Source: Anaerolineaceae bacterium (GTDB lineage Bacteria; Chloroflexota; Anaerolineae; Anaerolineales; Anaerolineaceae). Taken from it: a DNA stretch of 24,667 nucleotides. The notes below the pieces were generated by a model. It searched no databases and had not been told where the DNA came from. It saw nothing but the letters and a program-made list of their open reading frames with translations. A program made the translations under genes and the position numbers. Position 1 is the stretch's first letter, and the number at the start of each line of letters is the position of its first letter. This document shows, piece after piece, positions 1-7,006 of this stretch. The stretch is from the NCBI GenBank assembly GCA_017995665.1, contig JAGOIM010000006.1, forward strand, positions 1-24,667. Reading direction: 5' to 3'.

Positions 1-94
1 TAGTCTTAGAAATTATTGGCTTTTCTCGCAATATTTTCAATAGGCAACTGTCTATTTTCATCAACAAACTCGACGTTTAGATTAATTTAAGTGC
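1..94. other. Left-edge intergenic stretch
   Basis: This is host DNA downstream of the RNA methyltransferase stop codon. It is AT-rich and I see no convincing coding frame, RNA gene or strong terminator hairpin in it. Confidence 0.4.
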
Positions 95-1372
95 CTACAA
101 TCTGTGGGACATCAAAACCACCGTCTCGACATTCGCCGTTTGGGGGAACATGTCAAAAGCCTGGAGCGCGTCCAGTTGGTAGCCGGATTCATGCAGGGCT
201 TTGAGGTCGCGGGCGAGGGTTGAGGGGTCGCAAGAGATATAGATGATTTGCTTTGGGCTCAGCTTGAGCAATGCCTGACGGGCTTTGACGTGCAAACCGG
301 CGCGGGGTGGGTCGAGCAAGACCAAATCGGGGCTTTCGATTTGCCCAATCAATTCTGGTAAAAGGCTTTCAACGGGACCTTCATAGAGGCTGACGTTTTC
401 AAATTCGTCCATATTGCTGACAAAATCAAAGCAGGCGGAGGGCGAGGCTTCGATGGCGGTCAATTGCCTTGCCAGAGGGGCAAGGAAGCGGCTAAACAAG
501 CCCACGCCACTGTAAAGTTCGAGAATATTGAGCCCGCTTTGCCCATTTAGTAAGCCGAGAACATAGTGCAACATCTCTTCGGCAACATTCAGGTTGACCT
601 GGAAGAAGGATTCGGGTGAAACCAAAAATTCTTTGCCCATAATCTCGTAAATCAGTGCGTCATTACCGCTCAGGTTGAGGCTTTCACCGTCAGGATAGAG
701 GAAGGTGGAAGAAATTGGCAGCTCAAAGGAAAGATCGGGTGCCTGGTCGCCATCTCCTTCGAAAACGAGCATCAATTCGCCGTCGCTGTCGATGCGCATA
801 GCCAGGCGAGTGATGCCGGAATCAGCTTCGAGCTCAATTTGAGTGAGCAGGGCGTTTATATCGTCCGGGGCAAGCAGGCATTTAGATATAGGAATTGTGT
901 CGTTGGATGAGGCGCGTTTGAAGCCTAATGCGAGATGGACTCCCTCTTGACTTTCGTTTTCAATTTGTTCTGTCAGGACGGGGTGGAGCTGGATTTGATT
1001 GCGGTATGCAAAGGGGAGGTTCGAGGGGGTGATTTGAAAATCGGGCAAGGTTTGGAATTTGCCGATGCGCTGGAGCTGGTCGATTAGGAGTTCCTTTTTG
1101 GTTTTAAGTTGTTGCGCATAGTCGAGGTGTTGGTAGTGGCAACCGCCGCATTGGGTGAAGTATGGGCAGGGGGCTTCGATTCGATTAGGTGAAGCTTCGA
1201 GAATTTTGACCAGACGGGCGCGAAGGTAGCGATCTTTTTCTTCGCTGATTTCGACTTCGGCGACTTCGCCGGGGAGGATGAAGGGGGCGAAAACCGCTCG
1301 TCCATCGGGGAGCCTGCCGAGGCAATCGCCTCCGTAGACTAATTTTTCAAATTTTAGGGTCTGATTTTCCAT
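95..1372 (-). CDS. 23S rRNA (uracil-5-)-methyltransferase, RumA/RlmD-TrmA family
   Basis: This 425-aa protein is a SAM-dependent enzyme that methylates C5 of a uridine in RNA. An N-terminal TRAM-like beta-barrel (about residues 5-58) is followed by Cys69, Cys75, Cys78 and Cys165, the spacing of the 4Fe-4S cluster ligands in RumA/RlmD proteins. A Rossmann motif (LELYSGVGLFS) binds SAM, LLDPPRAGL is motif IV, and the catalytic nucleophile is Cys381 in ISCDPSTLARDL. Length is normal for the family. The ATG at 1372 is preceded by GAGAGG five bases upstream, which supports this start. It is a host housekeeping gene, divergent from the tRNA, and marks the chromosome side of the integration junction. 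The exact target uridine cannot be read from sequence; a tRNA (TrmA-like) target is less likely because TrmA lacks the Fe-S cysteines. Confidence 0.92.
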   Translation of the reverse strand: MENQTLKFEKLVYGGDCLGRLPDGRAVFAPFILPGEVAEVEISEEKDRYLRARLVKILEASPNRIEAPCPYFTQCGGCHYQHLDYAQQLKTKKELLIDQLQRIGKFQTLPDFQITPSNLPFAYRNQIQLHPVLTEQIENESQEGVHLALGFKRASSNDTIPISKCLLAPDDINALLTQIELEADSGITRLAMRIDSDGELMLVFEGDGDQAPDLSFELPISSTFLYPDGESLNLSGNDALIYEIMGKEFLVSPESFFQVNLNVAEEMLHYVLGLLNGQSGLNILELYSGVGLFSRFLAPLARQLTAIEASPSACFDFVSNMDEFENVSLYEGPVESLLPELIGQIESPDLVLLDPPRAGLHVKARQALLKLSPKQIIYISCDPSTLARDLKALHESGYQLDALQAFDMFPQTANVETVVLMSHRL

Positions 1373-1447
1373 AGTTGCCTCTCGATGGGATAATTTTACA
1401 CCATTGGACGGGGAGCGGATTGTCAGGAAACAGGAAAAAGGAAACGG

Positions 1448-1476
1448 TGGACAAAATTGAGGGGATTTGCTATAAT
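1448..1476 (+). promoter_or_regulatory. Promoter of tRNA-Val
   Basis: A -35 box TGGACA (1448-1453, 5/6 match to TTGACA) and a perfect -10 box TATAAT (1471-1476) are separated by 17 bp. The tRNA begins 15 bp after the -10 box, the usual distance for a short leader. Confidence 0.75.
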
Positions 1477-1491
1477 TTTGTTCACTTTTTA

Positions 1492-1564
<73 letters not shown>

Positions 1565-1565
<1 letters not shown>

Positions 1566-1602
1566 CTAAAAGAAATCCAACGAGGAATTTTAGTGATTTT
1601 TT
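1565..1602 (+). terminator. Possible tRNA transcript terminator
   Basis: ACTAAAA (1565-1571) pairs with TTTTAGT (1588-1594), with further TCC/GGA pairing inside. A run of six T follows at 1597-1602. The stem is AT-rich, so its strength is doubtful. It begins at the discriminator base of the tRNA and could also be part of the att core. Confidence 0.4.
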
Positions 1603-1609
1603 ATTAAAT

Positions 1610-1646
1610 GCCTCATGGATAAACTACTAACAGCCTCATGGCTAAA
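1610..1646 (+). repeat. Pair of 14-bp direct repeats between tRNA and integrase
   Basis: GCCTCATGGATAAA (1610-1623) and GCCTCATGGCTAAA (1633-1646) differ at one base and start 23 bp apart, about two helical turns. Position next to the attachment tRNA and just upstream of the integrase suggests arm-type integrase binding sites. That role is inferred. Confidence 0.5.
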
Positions 1647-1657
1647 ATCTGTTTGGA

Positions 1658-1688
1658 GGTGCCAATAAAAAAAAGTTGGCACTTTTTT
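1658..1688 (+). terminator. Rho-independent terminator upstream of integrase
   Basis: GTGCCAA (1659-1665) pairs with TTGGCAC (1676-1682) around an A-rich loop, followed by TTTTTT at 1683-1688. It would stop read-through from the tRNA promoter before the integrase gene, insulating the prophage. Confidence 0.7.
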
Positions 1689-1732
1689 ATTATCTGACAA
1701 AGTCCAACATTATCTAATACAGGAGACTTGAA

Positions 1733-2656
1733 ATGAAACAGATTACCTTTAATGAAGCCCTGGAAGGCTACATGATTTTTGCCCAAACCCGCCTTTCGGA
1801 AAATACGATCCGGGATTATCTCAACACTTTCACAAAATTCCAAAAGTTTCTGGGTGATGATTCGTATTTAGAAGACATTGGCGTAGCGCTCATCGAGAAA
1901 TTCATGTTTTCTTACCGTCAGATGGCAAAGAAAACCTTAGTCAACTATCACATTGCCCTCTGTGCGCTTTGGACCTGGGCTTACGACCGAAAATTCGTGA
2001 ACGAGAAAATACCGCAACAGTACCAACCACCAAAGCCCGATGCTATTGAAATAATCCCCTACAGCGAAGTCGATATCAAAGCCATGTTGATGTATTGCAC
2101 CGTCTCAAAGTTTTACACCCGTCCAGGCACCAGAGAAACACAAAGAGGAATCCCGGAAGGCGAGCGACTCAAGACCATCATTTATTTGCTTTTGGACACC
2201 GGGATGCGAGCCTCTGAAGTTTGCAATTTGAAGATTCGGGATATCGACTTGCCAAACCATTACCTAAAAGTAATGGGAAAAGGCAGGAAGGAGCGCGTGA
2301 TTCCATTAAGCCCAAAAATGGAACAAATCCTTTGGCGGCACATCTTCGACAAAAAGAACCAGCCTCTTAATCGCCCGGTATTCACAACCGCCAGCGGGCA
2401 AGCAGTTCGCCGCGACAATTTGCTAAAAAGCATCTACCGCTTGGCCAAACGTGCCGGTGTACAAAACGCAAACATCCATCGCTTCCGGCACACTTTCGCA
2501 ATTAACTATTTGCGCTTTGGCGGCAAAACCGTCATGCTCCAGCGCATCCTTGGCCATTCCACGCTTGAAATGACTAAGCGATATCTTGCCATTGCAGAAG
2601 TCGATATCCAGGAGGATCACAAAATAGCCAGCCCGGTAATGAATTTGGGCATTTAA
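1733..2656 (+). CDS. int: Tyrosine-type site-specific integrase
   Basis: This 307-aa tyrosine recombinase catalyses phage integration and excision at the tRNA. Residues 1-100 are the SAM-like core-binding domain (SENTIRDYLNTFTKFQKFL). The catalytic domain follows with all active-site residues visible: Arg159 in TGMRASEV, a lysine in MGKGRKERVIPL (near 183-186), His249 and Arg252 in HRFRH, His275 in LGHSTLEMT, and nucleophile Tyr284. The ATG at 1733 has AGGAG (1721-1725) eight bases upstream. It reads away from tRNA-Val, the normal arrangement for a phage integrated into a tRNA 3' end. There is no long arm-binding domain of the lambda type; a short N-terminal segment like that of XerC/D is present instead. 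No clear excisionase gene is present in the window. Confidence 0.95.
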   Translation: MKQITFNEALEGYMIFAQTRLSENTIRDYLNTFTKFQKFLGDDSYLEDIGVALIEKFMFSYRQMAKKTLVNYHIALCALWTWAYDRKFVNEKIPQQYQPPKPDAIEIIPYSEVDIKAMLMYCTVSKFYTRPGTRETQRGIPEGERLKTIIYLLLDTGMRASEVCNLKIRDIDLPNHYLKVMGKGRKERVIPLSPKMEQILWRHIFDKKNQPLNRPVFTTASGQAVRRDNLLKSIYRLAKRAGVQNANIHRFRHTFAINYLRFGGKTVMLQRILGHSTLEMTKRYLAIAEVDIQEDHKIASPVMNLGI

Positions 2657-2691
2657 CTTTGTACGAGTTTGGAAATTGGTGTCTTTTACCC

Positions 2692-2720
2692 TTGCAATAT
2701 CCTAACGTTAGGAATATAAT
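2692..2720 (+). promoter_or_regulatory. Early promoter with palindromic operator in its spacer
   Basis: A -35-like TTGCAA (2692-2697) and a perfect TATAAT -10 (2715-2720) are 17 bp apart. The spacer contains the perfect 14-bp palindrome TCCTAACGTTAGGA (2700-2713). A half-site TTAGGA recurs at 2732-2737, downstream of the probable start point. A dimeric regulator bound here would block RNA polymerase directly. The regulator itself is not identified. Confidence 0.7.
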
Positions 2721-2753
2721 TAAGTCAGAAATTAGGAAAGAACAGGAAGCAAA

Positions 2754-3173
2754 ATGAGATACGACACACCACACCCAATCGATAAAAACCCCGAAACCAA
2801 TCAAAAATTGGCGGAAATAATCGAGAGCCTCAAAACTAACGGATGGCAAGGTCGTCCGGTCCTCGTGATGGACATCAATGCTTACACTGGCTGCCATCGC
2901 TTAGCGGCTTGCGAAATCCTTGAAATCGACCCCGAAACCCACGAAATGGAAATCGAATTGCCGGCTGGCCTATGGGATGAAGAATTTTACAGCGAAGCCG
3001 AAAGAGAGGAAATCCTTGGTTTATGTGACAACTTTTACGGCGCAATTGATGACGATGACAGATTGTCTGCAGCCGAAAGACTATTAGAACGAAGCATGAT
3101 TGATGAATATAGCGTTGAGCTTTTGAGAGAAGAAGTTCAATCCAATATTGCCCAATGGAGCATCAAAAAATAA
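2754..3173 (+). CDS. ParB/Srx-fold-like protein
   Basis: This is a 139-aa acidic protein. Residues 19-58 resemble the N-terminal ParB/sulfiredoxin-like nuclease fold: a helix (LAEIIESLKTNGW), the turn WQGRPVLVMD, and the GCHRLAA signature at 46-52 that corresponds to the GxHR phosphate-binding motif of ParB-type CTPases/nucleases. The remaining 80 residues are acidic and helical and do not look like the HTH domain of true ParB. There is no ParA partner nearby, so plasmid-style segregation is unlikely. It is the first gene of a two-gene unit behind the operator-bearing promoter. The start is set by AGGAAG (2744-2749) at good spacing. Such stand-alone ParB-like proteins occur in many phages, mostly with unknown function. 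Confidence 0.6.
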   Translation: MRYDTPHPIDKNPETNQKLAEIIESLKTNGWQGRPVLVMDINAYTGCHRLAACEILEIDPETHEMEIELPAGLWDEEFYSEAEREEILGLCDNFYGAIDDDDRLSAAERLLERSMIDEYSVELLREEVQSNIAQWSIKK

Positions 3174-3202
3174 ATAACTAATCGGAAGGAACTGAAAGAA
3201 TC

Positions 3203-3550
3203 ATGCTAACCTTATCTTACAACGACATCCTCGGCGATCAAGAACGCCACGAAATTACCGCAGAAATCACTACAGAGCACATGGCAAGCCGCTTTGGCGA
3301 GCCGGTAATAGTCCTGGAAGGTGATGCCCCACTGGATGCCATGAGTTGGTTTTTGATGGACTACCGCCTGCTAAAAGCCGATAGTCCGGAAGAAATCGAA
3401 ATGATGAAAAAATGGTTGGAGCATGCCTTGTTTTTGACCGGGCAAAGCAATGCCGGTGCGCGGCTCGGCAAAATGAAAAGCGAAAAGAAAGCCGCGGCCT
3501 CCCGCGAAAACGGTAAAAAAGGCGGACGGCCAAAAAAGACACAAGACTAA
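3203..3550 (+). CDS. Hypothetical phage protein with basic GRPKK tail
   Basis: I do not recognise this 115-aa protein as a named family. The first 85 residues are acidic with predicted mixed beta/alpha structure and contain two Trp residues. The C-terminal 30 residues are strongly basic (KMKSEKKAAASRENGKKGG then RPKK), a tail seen in many small phage and plasmid proteins and likely to bind nucleic acid. It lies 29 bp after the ParB-like gene, with a GGAAGGA at about 3185-3191 that is rather far from the ATG, so its translation may be weak. The bidirectional terminator follows the stop codon by 11 bp. It could act with the ParB-like protein, but the sequence does not show this. Confidence 0.6.
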   Translation: MLTLSYNDILGDQERHEITAEITTEHMASRFGEPVIVLEGDAPLDAMSWFLMDYRLLKADSPEEIEMMKKWLEHALFLTGQSNAGARLGKMKSEKKAAASRENGKKGGRPKKTQD

Positions 3551-3561
3551 AGCCCAACAAT

Positions 3562-3592
3562 AAAGCCACTGACAATATCAGTGGCTTTTTTT
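3562..3592. terminator. Bidirectional rho-independent terminator
   Basis: An 11-bp perfect stem AAAGCCACTGA (3562-3572) / TCAGTGGCTTT (3578-3588) has a 5-nt loop and is flanked by T-runs on both strands. It ends the plus-strand early unit and the minus-strand late operon that converge here. Confidence 0.9.
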
Positions 3593-3612
3593 GAGTTCAT
3601 CACTCGCAGTGA

Positions 3613-3834
3613 TTACACGGTATATTCATCTGGCTCAGGCTCATCAACCTGAACCAGATGCTCAGTCAACACCCAACCAGGCGGACTCTTGATTTCTGTC
3701 CAATCGCCCTGGCTGGCAATCCGCACAAGCTCCTGCCCTTTTTCAACCTGTCCCACTCTTTGTCCGGATACACTGGCACTGCCAAACACACCAGCCACTT
3801 GTGCAACACAAATCACTTTTACTTCTTTCTTCAT
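3613..3834 (-). CDS. Small bacterial-SH3 protein after the endolysin
   Basis: This 73-aa protein is essentially one bacterial SH3 domain: VGQVEKGQELVRIASQGDW then a TEIKSPPGWVLTEHL strand, with an acidic EPEPDEYTV tail. SH3 domains of this kind bind peptidoglycan. The ATG at 3834 is chosen because AAAGGAG lies four bases upstream; the frame is open back to 4038 inside the endolysin gene, but those codons have no comparable signal. It is the last gene of the late operon and starts 53 bp after the endolysin stop. No signal peptide or membrane segment is visible, so it is not a holin. A role as an extra wall-binding subunit of the endolysin is inferred. Confidence 0.7.
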   Translation of the reverse strand: MKKEVKVICVAQVAGVFGSASVSGQRVGQVEKGQELVRIASQGDWTEIKSPPGWVLTEHLVQVDEPEPDEYTV

Positions 3835-3850
3835 TATGCTCCTTTTATTT

Positions 3851-3892
3851 ACGCTTTGCGCTTTTTCAATCACGCTTTGCGCCTTTTCAATC
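3851..3892 (-). repeat. Two tandem 21-bp units at the endolysin/SH3 junction
   Basis: Units 3851-3871 and 3872-3892 differ at one base. On the coding strand each contains GATTGAAAA, and the second supplies the TGA stop of the endolysin (3887-3889). The pair sits between the endolysin stop codon and the Shine-Dalgarno of the SH3 gene. A recent slippage duplication is the simplest explanation. Confidence 0.7.
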
Positions 3893-5464
3893 ATGTTTTG
3901 AATAGATGCAGACTCGGAAAATTCCCTGTGAAGGTTGCCCGAAGCGTGAACTAAACAGAATTTCATCGCCCTGCCACGGGTCGCGGCATTTGTAGTCATC
4001 GCCCACTTTTTCCGTAAGCACAACCCAGTGTTGCTCAATGGCTGATGTCTCGATGTCTAAATCTACGTGAACCAAAGCCCAGGCTCCCTTTGCAAGCCAA
4101 TCGTCAATCTCCGCAAGGTTCGTCACCCCAAACCACGGCTCCCGCCAAACGGAATAGTCAATATCCCAAACCACAGGTGGAACTTTCCAGTAGAGCAATG
4201 GTGTGCCGGCAGGAAAGCCGCCCTTAGCTTGCAGTTTTGTATTCACCGTTGCCGGTGTTTCTTCATAGCCATACTGGTTTAGAACCATCGTCAAACTTGT
4301 GATCAAACATCCTTGTTGACCAATGGTAATTGTCGGGCTGTAACCCAGTTTCACGTTTTTCCACCGCGGATCACGTTGTGCCAATACTTCTTGATTAGGC
4401 GGTTCTGGTTCTACCGGCTCTACTGGCTCATTGATACGCTCATAATATTTGGCCATACTGTAGCCGTTTGCAAGTTGCAACCAGTCGCCATTTGTGCCCT
4501 TTACCTCTACAACATCGCCCGGATAATTGCGGACTACAACCGCACCGGTCAAATCAGGTTTTCTTCTGACGAATACATATGGCGTTGCCCAGGCGTACAC
4601 TTTCGCTTTGTATGATGGTTCGGGGTCGCTAATGCGTTCGTAATAACGACTCATTGAGTAACCGTTGCTCAACTGATACCAATCGCCTTTAGTAGCCAGA
4701 ACGTCCACTACATCGCCCGGGAAATTCGTACCCACAACCTTACCGGTCATAGCAGGTTCTTCTCTCACAAACACATATGGCGTTGCCCAAATGCAAACCC
4801 TCGCCCTGAAGCCTATTTCCGGAATAACCGGTTCAGGCTCCGGCTCTGGTTCCGGCTCAACTTCGCCTATCCACTCCAGAAACTCTTTATCGCCAAATCT
4901 GAAGCGATTTACATCAAGGGGTCCATTGTAGCCATCGATGTTTCCTTCGGAAGTGTACTGCCACAACCAGTAATCCGACCAACCTTGCGGAAGCCAGTTG
5001 TAAATATTCGTGCCATACAATGCCGCCCACATCTTTTTGTCAGCAAAGTAAACGCCATTCATAATGGCCGCCCACTGCACTTTTGAAGTGTAAATGCCCT
5101 CAATGTAATGGATTTGCGCTTCAACGGCATTGATGTAATTAATCACTTGTTGCTGTTGTAAGGGCTCTGCACCATTTTCCCGCTCAACATCCGTCCAATA
5201 TTTCAGCTGAAAAGCCTTACCTTCGGTAGCAATTTTCAAGCGGTCTACCTGCGATTGCACACTGTGATATTGGGTGATGTAGTGATAGTTACCCACCGGG
5301 TGTTTGCGCTTGACCGCAATTTGGTAATAATGGGTGTCAAAATGGCGGTCAACTTGCGCCCCATAAGCCGCCCTCAAAATCACGCCCGATGTATTGGCCA
5401 CAAGCTTGTCGTAGTCAATCTTAGCCGGGTCTTGATGATGTGATATGTCAATGATTGGTTTCAT
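3887..5464 (-). CDS. Modular endolysin: GH25 muramidase, two SH3 domains, C39-like peptidase
   Basis: This 525-aa enzyme degrades host peptidoglycan at lysis. Residues 1-195 are a GH25 lysozyme: the DISHHQ motif (Asp6) and the DxE pair Asp92/Glu94 in YWTDVERE are the catalytic acids. A (EP)n linker (201-212) leads to two SH3 domains (about 218-278 and 286-344) that are 66 residues apart and share a 17-bp identical DNA stretch (4575-4591 and 4773-4789). A second PVEPVEPEPP linker leads to a C39_2-type cysteine peptidase (about 358-520) with Cys386 in GQQGCLITS, His479 in EQHW and Asp495 in CRDPW as the probable catalytic triad. AGGAGGT precedes the ATG at 5464. No signal peptide is visible, so export would need a holin, which I do not find nearby. 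It would cut both glycan and peptide bonds, by family knowledge. Confidence 0.9.
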   Translation of the reverse strand: MKPIIDISHHQDPAKIDYDKLVANTSGVILRAAYGAQVDRHFDTHYYQIAVKRKHPVGNYHYITQYHSVQSQVDRLKIATEGKAFQLKYWTDVERENGAEPLQQQQVINYINAVEAQIHYIEGIYTSKVQWAAIMNGVYFADKKMWAALYGTNIYNWLPQGWSDYWLWQYTSEGNIDGYNGPLDVNRFRFGDKEFLEWIGEVEPEPEPEPEPVIPEIGFRARVCIWATPYVFVREEPAMTGKVVGTNFPGDVVDVLATKGDWYQLSNGYSMSRYYERISDPEPSYKAKVYAWATPYVFVRRKPDLTGAVVVRNYPGDVVEVKGTNGDWLQLANGYSMAKYYERINEPVEPVEPEPPNQEVLAQRDPRWKNVKLGYSPTITIGQQGCLITSLTMVLNQYGYEETPATVNTKLQAKGGFPAGTPLLYWKVPPVVWDIDYSVWREPWFGVTNLAEIDDWLAKGAWALVHVDLDIETSAIEQHWVVLTEKVGDDYKCRDPWQGDEILFSSRFGQPSQGIFRVCIYSKHD

Positions 5465-5473
5465 TTTTACCTC

Positions 5474-7006
5474 CTAAGTGAAATAGCCTGTTATGTAGAT
5501 ATAAACAGTCGCTGCGTTTGCACCAATTACGGAATACACAAAACTCCCGCCGTTTATCGGCACAACTCCATTACCGTCTTGAATCAAGTTTGTTGATGCT
5601 CTTACGACCAACAGCGCATCGCTTGCGGTTGTACTCCTAAGCACCAACAAAGACGCGGATGCTGCCACCGGCCATTGTGCGCTGACTCTAAGCACAAGCC
5701 CGCTTGCTGTTGCTGGGACTCCATAGGGACTAACATTTACTGTGTAATTGCCGACATTTCGCGCAACACCATTAAGCACTATTGCAGGAGCGATTAGCGG
5801 GACATATCTACCCTGGATGGTATCAACGTAAGCCTTTGTCACTGCCTCGTTGGAAAGTGGAGGATCGTTTGACCCCACCAGCAACGGCGCATTGATACCG
5901 GCATATTTCCCGTTGCCATCAATATACATGCTGAAATCGATTTCGTCATAGGAGCCAAATGCGTTTTTCTCCCATCTTAGGATATGCCTAAACTGCGCAA
6001 AGGCATCGCCTTTTGAACGTTGATTATTTAATTGCATTTGCCCTATTGTGGCTCTCTGCGCTCCCACTTGCGTTGATCCACCGCTGATACTGAAAAACTC
6101 CTTCCCATCAGTATCAACAAATCTGATTGGGTCGCCTGAACTATACACATTCGGGTCGACAAAACGAACGCCGTCTTCGTCAAAAACCATATTACCGGCC
6201 CTAAACTCCGCTCCGGCAAGCTTCAAGCCGCCGGATTCTGTGTAAGTCAAATATTTTCCCGATGCATAATTGCCGATTGCCAAGCCAAAACCAGCTAATC
6301 CAGCATTTTGCCAACCGTCAATTTTCCCCAACCGAACCATCTCAAGGCTGTTGTTGTAAGCGCTCCCCTGCACCCAGACGGAAAATCGCAAGCGATCGGA
6401 ATCAACCGCGGTCATTTCAAGCCAGCCCTCACCGGACTTTCCCAATACGGCGAATGGCTCACCCTCGCCCCAATCGTTCGCTCCGCTGCCGTCCAGGTTG
6501 CGTGTGACGTTATAGCGAGTGCCTGTGTTCAGCGTCCCGACTTTGATATACTCCATCTTTCCTTCCGACCGGAAAAGCACAAAATCGCCATTTTGCATAA
6601 CACGACCAAAGTCAATCCGCGTATCAGCCGCGGCAACCGCCAAATCAAGTTTGCCCGCCATCTTGGTCACAAGAAACTGTCCGTCCATAATGACAACGTT
6701 TTCCTTTTTGAAAATGATCGTACTCAATTCAGAGAAAAAGCCTTTTCGAAATCTGCTGGTATCGCTGCCAACATCAAAGGCATCAGGCATAAGCGGTAAA
6801 ATGTTCGAGGTAAATATTGTTGACAAAAACTTCTGAATCGCTTCCCAATCGTGCGGAAAGGCATCATGGTCATTGCTCATTTTGTGCAGATTGAGTGCAT
6901 TAATAACCGCTTGCACATCACCGCCTACTGAGCCATCGAGAGGCGCATCACTGTGTTTGCCGATTAGTCCTGCCAGTTTCTTTGCTTCATTACTTCGTTT
7001 AGCCAT
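5474..7006 (-). CDS. Tail fibre / receptor-binding-like protein
   Basis: This 510-aa protein follows the hub gene and precedes the endolysin, the usual place for a baseplate fibre or receptor-binding protein. Its body is rich in Gly, Asn and short beta-strand patterns typical of beta-helical trimeric fibres (NMVFDEDGVRFVDPNVYSS). The segment LSNEAVTKAYVDTIQGRYVPL is a common joint in phage tail fibres. The last 110 residues look like a compact beta-sandwich tip. The ATG at 7006 overlaps the hub stop (GATGGCTAA), which favours it over the in-frame TTG at 7009. Host receptor cannot be predicted. No reverse transcriptase or template repeat is seen, so diversity generation is not supported here. 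Confidence 0.75.
   Translation of the reverse strand: MAKRSNEAKKLAGLIGKHSDAPLDGSVGGDVQAVINALNLHKMSNDHDAFPHDWEAIQKFLSTIFTSNILPLMPDAFDVGSDTSRFRKGFFSELSTIIFKKENVVIMDGQFLVTKMAGKLDLAVAAADTRIDFGRVMQNGDFVLFRSEGKMEYIKVGTLNTGTRYNVTRNLDGSGANDWGEGEPFAVLGKSGEGWLEMTAVDSDRLRFSVWVQGSAYNNSLEMVRLGKIDGWQNAGLAGFGLAIGNYASGKYLTYTESGGLKLAGAEFRAGNMVFDEDGVRFVDPNVYSSGDPIRFVDTDGKEFFSISGGSTQVGAQRATIGQMQLNNQRSKGDAFAQFRHILRWEKNAFGSYDEIDFSMYIDGNGKYAGINAPLLVGSNDPPLSNEAVTKAYVDTIQGRYVPLIAPAIVLNGVARNVGNYTVNVSPYGVPATASGLVLRVSAQWPVAASASLLVLRSTTASDALLVVRASTNLIQDGNGVVPINGGSFVYSVIGANAATVYIYITGYFT

Noticed and set aside
1694..1722. Integrase promoter with -35 CTGACA at 1694-1699
   Set aside because: The -35 match is fair but no acceptable -10 box stands at 16-18 bp, so I do not claim it.
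3835..4038. Longer 141-codon version of the SH3 gene
   Set aside because: The extra N-terminal codons overlap the endolysin end in another frame and include the duplicated 21-bp unit. The strong AAAGGAG belongs to the ATG at 3834.
5474..7006. Diversity-generating retroelement target in the tail fibre
   Set aside because: No reverse transcriptase, no template repeat and no adenine-specific variable region are visible in the window.
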